Positions 17,051 to 24,157 of a stretch of DNA of 39,628 nt are shown here, one piece after another. The stretch's first letter is position 1. Each line of letters starts with the position of its first letter. Below the pieces are notes generated by a model. The model searched no databases. It was not told where the DNA came from and saw nothing but the letters and a program-made list of their open reading frames with translations. The position numbers were made by a program, and so were the translations under genes. The DNA is from CAYVGO01 sp964450725 (GTDB taxonomy: Bacteria > Bacteroidota > Bacteroidia > Bacteroidales > UBA932), in assembly GCA_964450725.1 (NCBI GenBank), contig CAYVGO010000016.1, positions 1-39,628 of the forward strand. Reading direction: 5' to 3'.

Positions 17051-17245
17051 TTATAAAAGTAACAACTAAAATGAAGTTTATAGAAACCATNNNNNNNNNN
17101 NNNNNNNNNNNNNNNNNNNNNNNNNNNNNNNNNNNNNNNNNNNNNNNNNNNNNNNNNNNNNNNNNNNNNNNNNNNNNNNNNNNNNNNNNNGCAGTTGTAT
17201 TATAATTATAAAAGTAACAACTAAAATGAAGTTTATAGAAACCAT
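17036..17245. other. Assembly gap: 100 N between identical 55-bp copies
   Basis: Positions 17091-17190 are exactly 100 N. The 55 bases before them (17036-17090) are identical to the 55 bases after them (17191-17245): the end of rplO, the intergenic bases and the first codons of secY. This is what unmerged ends of two contigs sharing a 55-mer would give. The true sequence is probably obtained by dropping the Ns and one copy (155 bp). Confidence 0.92.
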
Positions 17246-18545
17246 ACGAAATATATTCAAAATAGAGGATTTGCGTAATCGTATTCTCTATACCATGGTG
17301 TTGTTATTGATTTATAGATTAGGAAGTCATGTTGTATTACCAGGTATAGATCCTGTTCATTTGGGTGGATTGGCAAAGCAAACATCAGGAGGAATTATGA
17401 GTCTTTTGGATATGTTTTCCGGAGGTGCTTTTAGTAATGCTTCTATTTTTGCATTAGGTGTGATGCCTTATATTTCTGCATCTATCATTATTCAGTTATT
17501 AGGAATGATGGTACCTTATTTTCAAAGACTACAAAGAGAAGGTGAAAGTGGTAGAAATAAAATGAATCAAATCACTCGTTATTTGACATTGATAGTTTTA
17601 ATTTTACAAGGTACAGCATATTTTACGAACTTAAAATACCAATCAGGTGGGGCTTTTATGGTTGAAGGGCCAATGTTTTTTATTACTACATTAATTTGCT
17701 TGATGGCTGGTTCAATGTTTGTGATGTGGTTAGGTGAACGTATAACAGATAGAGGAATAGGGAATGGTATTTCTGTAATTATTATGATAGGAATTGTGGC
17801 TCGTCTTCCGTTTGCATTAATTGCAGAGTGGGGAGCGCGTACAGCGATGACGGCACAAGGTGGATTGGTTTTATTTATAGTAGAATTATTGCTTTTATTT
17901 TTGGTTTTTATCGTTACTATTGCATTAGTTCAAGCTGTAAGGAAAATTCCAGTACAGTATGCAAAAAGAATTGTTGGAAATCGACAATATGGTGGCGTGA
18001 GGCAATATATCCCATTGAAAATAAATGCTGCAGGTGTTATGCCGATTATTTTTGCACAGGTATTGATGATGCTTCCGATGCTTTTCAGGATGTTTGATTC
18101 TACAGCATTTATTGCTGATGTATTTTCTGATATTGCAGGGTTTTGGTACAATTTTGTATTTGCATTGTTAGTGGTAGCGTTTACTTATTTTTACACGGCG
18201 TTATCAATTAATCCAATGAATATGGCGGAGGAAATAAAACGTAATAACGGTTTTATTCCAGGAATTAAACCTGGTAAACATACGGCTCAATATTTAGATA
18301 AAATAATGTCATATATAACATTGCCAGGTTCTATTTTCTTAGCAATTATAGCAATATTACCGGCTTTTGTGATGCAAATCTCAAATATAAATCAGCAGTT
18401 TGCTCATTTCTTTGGAGGTACTTCACTCTTGATATTGGTAGGCGTTGTTTTAGATACTTTGCAACAAGTTGAGGCTCATTTACTATCTCGTCATTATGAT
18501 GGACTAATGAAGACAGGAAGGTTGAAAGGTAGGAGTGGAATGTAA
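17226..18545 (+). CDS. secY: Preprotein translocase channel subunit SecY
   Basis: This 439-residue integral membrane protein has ten predicted hydrophobic segments and forms the SecYEG channel for signal-peptide-bearing and inner-membrane proteins. RLGSHVVLPGID near the N-terminus, the plug-region glycines (GGIMSLLDMFSGGAFS), QRLQREGESGRNKMNQITRY and the ERITDRGIGNGIS motif are characteristic. The start is the ATG at 17226; the identical ATG at 17071, before the gap, is its duplicate. Its stop overlaps the map start by 1 nt. Confidence 0.96.
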   Translation: MKFIETIRNIFKIEDLRNRILYTMVLLLIYRLGSHVVLPGIDPVHLGGLAKQTSGGIMSLLDMFSGGAFSNASIFALGVMPYISASIIIQLLGMMVPYFQRLQREGESGRNKMNQITRYLTLIVLILQGTAYFTNLKYQSGGAFMVEGPMFFITTLICLMAGSMFVMWLGERITDRGIGNGISVIIMIGIVARLPFALIAEWGARTAMTAQGGLVLFIVELLLLFLVFIVTIALVQAVRKIPVQYAKRIVGNRQYGGVRQYIPLKINAAGVMPIIFAQVLMMLPMLFRMFDSTAFIADVFSDIAGFWYNFVFALLVVAFTYFYTALSINPMNMAEEIKRNNGFIPGIKPGKHTAQYLDKIMSYITLPGSIFLAIIAILPAFVMQISNINQQFAHFFGGTSLLILVGVVLDTLQQVEAHLLSRHYDGLMKTGRLKGRSGM

Positions 18546-19470
18546 TGGGATTGATAAAATCTGCAGAAGAAGTAGAACTATTAAGAGAAAATGCTATTAT
18601 AGTTTCGAAGACTTTAGCAGTTGTTGGTCAGGAGATTCGTGTAGGGGTATCGACTCTATATTTAGATAAAATTGCAGAGGAATTTATACGTTCTCAGGGA
18701 GCTTTGCCAGGATTTAAAGGTTTATATAATTTTCCATATACTTTGTGTATTTCAGTTGGAGATGTTGTGATACACGGTTTGCCNNNNNNNNNNNNNNNNN
18801 NNNNNNNNNNNNNNNNNNNNNNNNNNNNNNNNNNNNNNNNNNNNNNNNNNNNNNNNNNNNNNNNNNNNNNNNNNNNNNNNNNNATTTTCCATATACTTTG
18901 TGTATTTCAGTTGGAGATGTTGTGATACACGGTTTGCCATCTAAGTATGAATTAAAGGAGGGAGATGTAGTTTCAATAGATTGTGGTACTAAATATAAAG
19001 GTTATTGTGGTGATTCTGCTTATACTTTTTCGGTAGGTAATGTTGATAGAGTGACAGAGGATTTATTAAGTACAACAAGACAAGTTTTAGATAGGGCTGC
19101 ATTTTGTGCAGTTGAAGGTAATCAAATTGGAGATATAGGTGAAGTTATACAATCTACAGTAGAGAAGCGAGGTTATGGTGTTGTTAGAGAAATGGTAGGG
19201 CATGGTATAGGAATTAAAATGCATGAGAAGCCCGAAGTGCCTAACTATGGTAAAAGGGGGAGAGGAAAGCAATTAGAATCAGGAATGGTACTATGTATAG
19301 AACCTATGATTACATTGGGTTCACATTATGTTTACACCGATAAGGATAAGTGGAGTATTCGTACTGTGGATAAAAAAATAGCAGTTCATTTTGAATATAT
19401 GGTAGTTGTGGGAAAGGAGCGGGCAGATGTACTAACTACGTTTGATTATATAGAAAATAAGATTAAATAA
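18545..19470 (+). CDS. map: Methionine aminopeptidase type I, interrupted by an assembly gap
   Basis: This enzyme removes the initiator Met from nascent proteins. The frame is split by 100 N. When the Ns and one 55-bp duplicate are dropped, 771 nt remain, giving one 256-residue protein. In that numbering the five metal ligands are Asp94, Asp105, His168, Glu201 and Glu232, with substrate-site His77 (VIHGLPS), so the enzyme looks complete. As deposited, the 155 extra bases are not a multiple of three, so the gene appears frameshifted. It lies between secY and infA and overlaps secY by 1 nt. Confidence 0.93.
18729..18938. other. Assembly gap: 100 N between identical 55-bp copies
   Basis: Positions 18784-18883 are exactly 100 N, flanked by identical 55-bp copies at 18729-18783 and 18884-18938, all inside map. 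The pattern is the same as in the gap at 17036-17245. The piece between the two gaps (17191-18783) is therefore a separate 1,593-bp contig. Confidence 0.92.
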
Positions 19471-19472
19471 CG

Positions 19473-19691
19473 ATGGCAAAGCAAAATGCAATAGAACGTG
19501 ATGGTACAATAATAGAAGCTTTATCCAATGCAATGTTTAGAGTGCAATTAGATAATGGTCATATTATTACCGCGCATATTTCAGGCAAAATGCGTATGCA
19601 CTACATTAAAATATTGCCAGGCGATAAAGTTCGAGTAGAACTTACTATTTACGATTTAACCAAAGGAAGAATATCCTTTAGATATAAATAA
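19473..19691 (+). CDS. infA: Translation initiation factor IF-1
   Basis: This OB-fold protein binds the 30S A site during initiation. It has 72 residues. MAKQNAIERDGTIIEALSNAMFRV, HISGKMRMHYIKILPGDKV and the ending KGRISFRYK are near-invariant. It starts 2 bp after the map stop. Confidence 0.98.
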   Translation: MAKQNAIERDGTIIEALSNAMFRVQLDNGHIITAHISGKMRMHYIKILPGDKVRVELTIYDLTKGRISFRYK

Positions 19692-19720
19692 AAATATCCA
19701 ATATTATATAAGAATATATT

Positions 19721-19837
19721 ATGAAAGTAAAAGCATCTATAAAAAAAAGAAGTGAGGATTGCAAAATCGTCAGAAGAAAAGGACGATTGTATGTTATTTG
19801 TAAGAAAAATCCTAAGTTTAAAATGCGACAAGGATAA
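19721..19837 (+). CDS. rpmJ: Ribosomal protein bL36, incomplete zinc site
   Basis: This 38-residue gene runs from ATG at 19721 to TAA at 19835-19837. MKVKASIKKRSEDC and the ending KFKMRQG identify it. Compared with E. coli bL36 (ligands Cys11, Cys14, Cys27, His33), Cys14 and Cys27 remain but position 11 is Ser and position 33 is Phe, so a tetrahedral zinc site cannot form. Its place between infA and rpsM is canonical. Confidence 0.95.
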   Translation: MKVKASIKKRSEDCKIVRRKGRLYVICKKNPKFKMRQG

Positions 19838-19866
19838 TATTTATCAATAAAATTATATAGACATTT

Positions 19867-20247
19867 ATGGCTCGTATTTCAGGAGTAGATTTACCTAAAA
19901 ACAAAAGAGGAGAAATAGGATTAACTTATATTTATGGTATAGGTCGTTCTTTATCTCAAAGAATATTAACTAAAGCAGGTGTGGATTTTAATATTCGTGT
20001 TAAAGATTGGAGTGATGAACAAGAGATGGCAATTCGTAATGTAATTGCTGAAGAAAATTTAAAATTGGAAGGAGAATTACGTTCTTCGATTCAATTAAAT
20101 ATCAAACGATTGATGGATATCGGTTGTTATCGAGGAATTCGTCATCGTATAGGTTTACCGGTGCGTGGACAGTCTACAAAAAATAATGCACGTACACGTA
20201 AAGGACGTAAGAAAACTGTGGCAAATAAGAAAAAAGCAACTAAATAG
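19867..20247 (+). CDS. rpsM: Ribosomal protein uS13
   Basis: This 30S head protein forms intersubunit bridges and contacts P-site tRNA. It has 126 residues. MARISGVDLP at the start, the YIYGIGRS motif and RGIRHRIGLPVRGQSTKNNARTRKG at the C-terminus are diagnostic. It opens the alpha portion of the cluster. Confidence 0.98.
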   Translation: MARISGVDLPKNKRGEIGLTYIYGIGRSLSQRILTKAGVDFNIRVKDWSDEQEMAIRNVIAEENLKLEGELRSSIQLNIKRLMDIGCYRGIRHRIGLPVRGQSTKNNARTRKGRKKTVANKKKATK

Positions 20248-20258
20248 TTTTTAAGATA

Positions 20259-20648
20259 ATGGCAAAAAAACAGACAGTTACAAAAAAGCGAGTAGTTAAA
20301 GTAGAACCTCAAGGCATGGTTTATGTAAGTTCTACATTTAATAATATCATTATATCACTAACCAATGCGAGCGGACAAGTGATTAGTTGGTCATCAGCCG
20401 GAAAAATGGGTTTTAGAGGTTCTAAAAAGAATACTCCCTATGCTGCTCAAATGGCAGCCGGAGATTGTGGAAAAATAGCTTACGATTTAGGGTTGAGAAA
20501 AGTAAAGGCTTATGTAAAAGGACCCGGAGCAGGAAGAGAGTCAGCAATTAGAACGATACACTCGTTAGGTATAGAAGTTACTGAAATTGTAGATGTAACT
20601 CCAATTCCTCATAACGGATGTCGTCCTAAAGGAAGACGTAGAGTTTAA
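20259..20648 (+). CDS. rpsK: Ribosomal protein uS11
   Basis: This 30S platform protein lies near the mRNA exit. It has 129 residues. The motifs TFNNIIISLTN, SSAGKMGFRGSKKNTPYAAQ and the ending THIPHNGCRPKKRRRV-like (TPIPHNGCRPKGRRRV here) are conserved. It lies 11 bp after rpsM. Confidence 0.98.
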   Translation: MAKKQTVTKKRVVKVEPQGMVYVSSTFNNIIISLTNASGQVISWSSAGKMGFRGSKKNTPYAAQMAAGDCGKIAYDLGLRKVKAYVKGPGAGRESAIRTIHSLGIEVTEIVDVTPIPHNGCRPKGRRRV

Positions 20649-20677
20649 TTTTTATAGGATATTTAAATATAATTACA

Positions 20678-21289
20678 ATGGCGAGATATACAGGTCCACA
20701 AACCAAAATAGCAAGAAAATTCGGAGAACCTATATTTGGTATTGATAAAAGTTTTGAAAAAAAGAAGTACCCTCCCGGACAGCATGGTTTAGCAAAAAAG
20801 AGGAAAAAGGTATCGGAGTATGGTGTTCAGTTGACAGAAAAACAAAAAGTAAAATATATTTACGGTCTTTTGGAGCGACAGTTTAGAAATTTGTTTGAAA
20901 AAGCATCTTTGATGAAAGGTCGTAAAGGTGAAAATTTATTACAATTGTTGGAAAGTAGATTGGATAATGTAGTATATCGATTGTCTATGGCTCCATCCCG
21001 TATGGCGGCTCGTCAAATGGTTACTCATTGTCATATATTATTGAATGGTTCTGTGTGTAATATTCCTTCAGTGATATTAAAACCCGGAGATGTTGTTGAA
21101 GTTAGAGAAAGATCTAAAACTTTGGAAATGGTTCAAAATTCATTATCAGGTATTTCAAAAAGTAGATATTCTTGGTTAGAGTTTGATTCTCAAGCAGTTT
21201 TGGGTAAGTTTTTACATCGTCCGGAACGTACAGATATACCGGAAAATATCAACGAACAGTTGATTGTCGAGTTATACTCAAAATCATAG
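20678..21289 (+). CDS. rpsD: Ribosomal protein uS4, cysteine-free form
   Basis: This 30S assembly initiator lies at the mRNA entry channel. It has 203 residues. The N-terminal segment RKFGEPIFGIDKSFEKKK lacks the CxxxC-type zinc knuckle, so it is the C-minus form. The S4 RNA-binding domain (ESRLDNVVYRLSMAPSRM, HILLNG) is intact. In E. coli it represses the alpha operon. It is followed by a terminator-like hairpin before rpoA. Confidence 0.97.
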   Translation: MARYTGPQTKIARKFGEPIFGIDKSFEKKKYPPGQHGLAKKRKKVSEYGVQLTEKQKVKYIYGLLERQFRNLFEKASLMKGRKGENLLQLLESRLDNVVYRLSMAPSRMAARQMVTHCHILLNGSVCNIPSVILKPGDVVEVRERSKTLEMVQNSLSGISKSRYSWLEFDSQAVLGKFLHRPERTDIPENINEQLIVELYSKS

Positions 21290-21306
21290 TGTTGAGTGAT
21301 ACAGTT

Positions 21307-21342
21307 ATCCTTTTTTGCTTAAGAAAAAGGATTTATTTTTTT
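21307..21342 (+). terminator. Terminator-like hairpin between rpsD and rpoA (possible attenuator)
   Basis: ATCCTTTTT (21307-21315) pairs perfectly with AAAAAGGAT (21324-21332) around an 8-nt loop. The T-rich tract TTATTTTTTT follows (21333-21342). It starts 18 bp after the rpsD stop and ends 22 bp before the rpoA start. No -7 box lies between it and rpoA, so rpoA and rplQ must be expressed by read-through. Confidence 0.7.
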
Positions 21343-21363
21343 ACGTAATAATAAATAAAACAA

Positions 21364-22353
21364 ATGGCAATATTAGATTTTCAGAAACCTGATAAAGTAG
21401 TCATGTTGGATTCAAATAGTACTGTGGGACGGTTTGAATTTCGACCCTTAGAACCCGGTTATGGGATGACAATTGGTAATTCTTTGCGTAGGGTTTTGTT
21501 ATCGTCCTTGGAAGGATATGCAATTACTTCAATAAAGATTGAAGGGGTTGATCATGAGTTTTCTACAATATCTGGGGTGTTGGAAGATGTGATTGAGATA
21601 ATTCTGAACATAAAACAGATTAGATTAAAGAGTAATGTTGAGGGTGCTGAAAATGAAACGGCTACGATTCAGGTATCCAATAGTAGAGTGTTGACAGCGC
21701 AAGATATATCCGACCAGTTGTCGGTTTTTAAAGTATTAAATCCTGAATTGGTGATTTGTCATTTAGAAGAAAATGTTAGTTTTCAAATGACAGTAAACAT
21801 AAATAAAGGAAGAGGTTATGTTCCTGCTCAAGAGAATAAAACGACGGATGAATTAGGAGTAATACCTATTGATGCTATTTTTACTCCGATTAAAAATGTA
21901 AAGTATTCGGTAGAGCCTTTTCGTGTAGAGCAAATGACAGATTTTGAAAAGTTGAATATTGAAATCCATACAGATGGTTCTATTCAACCCAAAGATGCCC
22001 TACGTGAGTCTGCCAAGATTTTGATTCAACATTTTATGTTGTTTTCTGATGAAAAGATTATTGTAGAAGTTGAAGAAAAATTTACAACAGAAGATTTTGA
22101 TGATGAAGTGATTCAGATGCGTCAACTATTGAAACAAAAGTTAACGGATATTGATTTGTCGGTAAGAGCATTGAATTGCTTAAAAACGGCAGATGTAGAA
22201 ACTTTAGCTGAATTAGTACGTTACCAAAAGAATGATTTGTTGAAGTTTAGAAACTTTGGACGAAAGTCATTAATAGAAATAGAGGATAAATTAATATCTA
22301 TGGGATTAAGTTTTGGTATGAATTTAGCCAAATATAAATTAGATAAAGAATAA
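21364..22353 (+). CDS. rpoA: RNA polymerase alpha subunit
   Basis: This subunit nucleates core polymerase assembly and contacts activators and UP elements. It has 329 residues. The N-terminal dimerisation domain (about 1-230) includes FEFRPLEPGYGMTIGNSLRRVLLSSL. The C-terminal domain (about 255-320) includes LSVRALNCLKTADVETLAEL and RNFGRKSLIEIE helices. The domains are joined by a short linker. It lies 17 bp before rplQ. Confidence 0.98.
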   Translation: MAILDFQKPDKVVMLDSNSTVGRFEFRPLEPGYGMTIGNSLRRVLLSSLEGYAITSIKIEGVDHEFSTISGVLEDVIEIILNIKQIRLKSNVEGAENETATIQVSNSRVLTAQDISDQLSVFKVLNPELVICHLEENVSFQMTVNINKGRGYVPAQENKTTDELGVIPIDAIFTPIKNVKYSVEPFRVEQMTDFEKLNIEIHTDGSIQPKDALRESAKILIQHFMLFSDEKIIVEVEEKFTTEDFDDEVIQMRQLLKQKLTDIDLSVRALNCLKTADVETLAELVRYQKNDLLKFRNFGRKSLIEIEDKLISMGLSFGMNLAKYKLDKE

Positions 22354-22370
22354 AGTATAATCACAAGAGT

Positions 22371-22886
22371 ATGAGACACGGAGATAAAATTAATAATTTA
22401 GGACGTAAGTCAGCACATAGAAAGTCAATGCTTGCTAACATGGCAGGATCGTTGATTCTATCGAAAAGAATAGAAACTACAGTGGCTAAAGCAAAGGCTT
22501 TGCGTGTATATGTAGAACCTCTATTGACAAAAGCCAAAGAAAATACAACCCATTCCAGACGTATGGCTTTTGCTTATTTGAAAAATAAAGAGGTTGTAAA
22601 AGAGTTATTCGGAATAGTGGCTGAAAAAATCTCTAATCGCCCGGGTGGATATACCCGTATTTTAAAAACAGGATTTCGTCATGGAGATGCAGCTGAGATG
22701 GCAATGATAGAATTGGTTGACTTTAACGATTTATATAGTGTTGCTAAAAAATCTGCTACTGCTAAGAAACGTACGACACGTCGTAGTAAGGGAAAGAAAG
22801 AAGATGTGATATTGCCGGTTGAGACTCAAGCATCTGATGTTTCACCACAACCAACATCTGAGGCAGAAGTTGCTGAAAATAAATAG
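22371..22886 (+). CDS. rplQ: Ribosomal protein bL17
   Basis: This 50S protein lies near the tunnel exit. It has 171 residues. The start MRHGDKINNLGRKSAHRKSM and the core (TTVAKAKALR, GGYTRILKTGFRHGDAA) are typical. From about residue 128 it carries a Lys/Arg- then acidic-rich extension (KKRTTRRSKGKKED) not present in E. coli. It is the last gene of the cluster, with a strong terminator 21 bp later. Confidence 0.97.
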   Translation: MRHGDKINNLGRKSAHRKSMLANMAGSLILSKRIETTVAKAKALRVYVEPLLTKAKENTTHSRRMAFAYLKNKEVVKELFGIVAEKISNRPGGYTRILKTGFRHGDAAEMAMIELVDFNDLYSVAKKSATAKKRTTRRSKGKKEDVILPVETQASDVSPQPTSEAEVAENK

Positions 22887-22906
22887 TATCATTTTACAGA
22901 TATGAT

Positions 22907-22949
22907 AAAAAAAGAGAAGAACATGTTTGATATGTTTTTCTCTTTTTTT
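22907..22949 (+). terminator. Terminator of the ribosomal cluster
   Basis: An 18-bp stem, 22907-22924 with 22932-22949, contains one G-U pair and a 7-nt loop. The stem 3' arm ends in a run of seven T. A-tract and T-tract flanks mean it could act in both directions. It ends the transcription unit after rplQ. Confidence 0.88.
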
Positions 22950-23011
22950 ATTATATCACATAGTGTAAATCTTCAAAAATAAATTTTAATAATAATATTT
23001 TATCAGTAGTT

Positions 23012-23608
23012 ATGGAAAAACATAAGGTTTCGATAGAGGTCGCAGATCCTACGCCGTTAGGATTATTTGGATTAGCAATGGTTACTCTTGTTGCATCTTC
23101 TCAGAAAATGGGAATCACCGATGGTTTGTCTTTGGTAGTTCCCTGGGCTATTTTTTTAGGAGGACTGGTACAGATTCTGGCTGCTGTTTTTGATTTTAAA
23201 CATAATAATCTTTTTGGAGCTACGGCTTTCGGTGCCTATGGCTTTTTTTGGATGGCTGTAGCCATGAGTTGGCTGATAAAACTTGGAGTTATGGGAGAAA
23301 CTTTTAGGGCAACTGCCGATACAAAACAATTAGGTTTTGCCTTTATAGGTTATTTGCTTCTATCTTTGATTTTGACGGTTTCTTCACTAAAAATGAGTAA
23401 AGTAATGTTTGTTTTGATGTCTCTAATATGTTTACTCTTTGTGGCTTTGGCTTGTGATGCTTTTCAATTTGGACATCTATGGCATGCCGTTGCTGCTTAT
23501 GCAGAATTAGTGATATCTTTACTTACCTTTTATGCCCTTGCGGCTAAATATCTCAATACTTTTTTTGGAAAAGAGATAGTGAAGTGTGGTAAACCTTTGT
23601 TGAAATAA
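23012..23608 (+). CDS. satP: Acetate/succinate transporter, GPR1/FUN34/YaaH (SatP) family
   Basis: This is a 198-residue membrane protein with six hydrophobic segments, the usual size for bacterial SatP. The N-terminal signature DPTPLGLFG at about residues 11-19 corresponds to the family NPAPLGL motif, with Asp for Asn. The family takes up acetate and related short-chain acids by proton coupling or as a channel. It stands alone between the ribosomal terminator and the long intergenic region before ffh. No consensus promoter is seen in the 60 bp upstream. The exact substrate is inferred from family only. Confidence 0.85.
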   Translation: MEKHKVSIEVADPTPLGLFGLAMVTLVASSQKMGITDGLSLVVPWAIFLGGLVQILAAVFDFKHNNLFGATAFGAYGFFWMAVAMSWLIKLGVMGETFRATADTKQLGFAFIGYLLLSLILTVSSLKMSKVMFVLMSLICLLFVALACDAFQFGHLWHAVAAYAELVISLLTFYALAAKYLNTFFGKEIVKCGKPLLK

Positions 23609-23743
23609 TTTTGCAAGATAGTCAATATTTTGTGTTTCCAAAGAGTTATAGGCTTATCACAATAGACAATCTATTAATCTGCTCGTTACATTCTACATCA
23701 AATCTCACTACTTTTTAACTCTTTTATTACTACGAATTGATGA

Positions 23744-23825
23744 TGGGGTATATATGCTAAGAGTATTACCATATATACCCTACATAGTATAAGGTATATA
23801 TCCTACAATTTATAGGGTATATATG
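23744..23825. repeat. GGGTATATATG repeats forming mutually exclusive hairpins
   Basis: The inverted copy CATATATACCCTA (23770-23782) pairs perfectly over 13 bp with TAGGGTATATATG (23813-23825). It also pairs over 11 bp with GGGTATATATG (23746-23756). A related AGGTATATATCC lies between (23792-23803). Only one of the two hairpins can form at a time. Confidence 0.75.
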
Positions 23826-24007
23826 TTACGATAAAAATGTGCGGTATAATTCTTTAATATTAAAGCAGATTTTGGTTAATTGTAAAGCATCAGTCAGATT
23901 AGTTGTACTTGATCAATGTTGAACTCTTGCATAGATTGTTTGGTCTCATTGTAAAGGAGTAAAACTGTAGCAAAAAATATTGTTTTCAAATTTTGTTGTA
24001 TAAATTC

Positions 24008-24078
24008 AATGAGATTATAAACTTTAGTGATGAATAAGAGATAGATGTTTGTTGATTTTACTCCAACATAATCTCATT
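24008..24078. repeat. 11-bp inverted repeat upstream of the ffh promoter
   Basis: AATGAGATTAT (24008-24018) is mirrored by ATAATCTCATT (24068-24078), 49 bp apart. A partial third copy, TCTCATTG (23944-23951), is complementary to CAATGAGA (24007-24014). Its nearness to the -7 box could suggest a protein-binding site, but nothing identifies the protein. Confidence 0.55.
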
Positions 24079-24115
24079 TTTGATAGTCTATAACAAAAAA
24101 TCCGCGATAGATTAC

Positions 24116-24123
24116 TACCTTTG
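24116..24123 (+). promoter_or_regulatory. -7 promoter element for ffh
   Basis: TACCTTTG, a perfect -7 box, lies 34 bp before the ffh start. No TTG is found at the usual -33 spacing, so the upstream half of the promoter is weak or activator-dependent. Confidence 0.65.
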
Positions 24124-24157
24124 CACTTTATTTTTATGAATTTATTTCGTTTTTACT

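Larger units (their letters stand above)
23609..24157. other. Long intergenic region with competing hairpins
   Basis: This 549-bp stretch has no supported gene. It contains three copies of a (G)GGTATATAT motif and one inverted copy (23744-23825), a perfect 14-bp palindrome CTTTAATATTAAAG (23852-23865), an 11-bp inverted repeat (24008-24018 with 24068-24078) and the ffh promoter. No clear terminator follows satP. Confidence 0.75.

Noticed and set aside
17078..18940. Open frames containing long runs of X, and an apparent frameshift in map
   Set aside because: They are produced by the N runs and the 55-bp duplicates; the merged sequence gives normal secY and map.
23744..23825. Possible CRISPR or other regular array
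   Set aside because: The repeats are only 10-13 bp, irregularly spaced and in mixed orientation, with no cas genes nearby.
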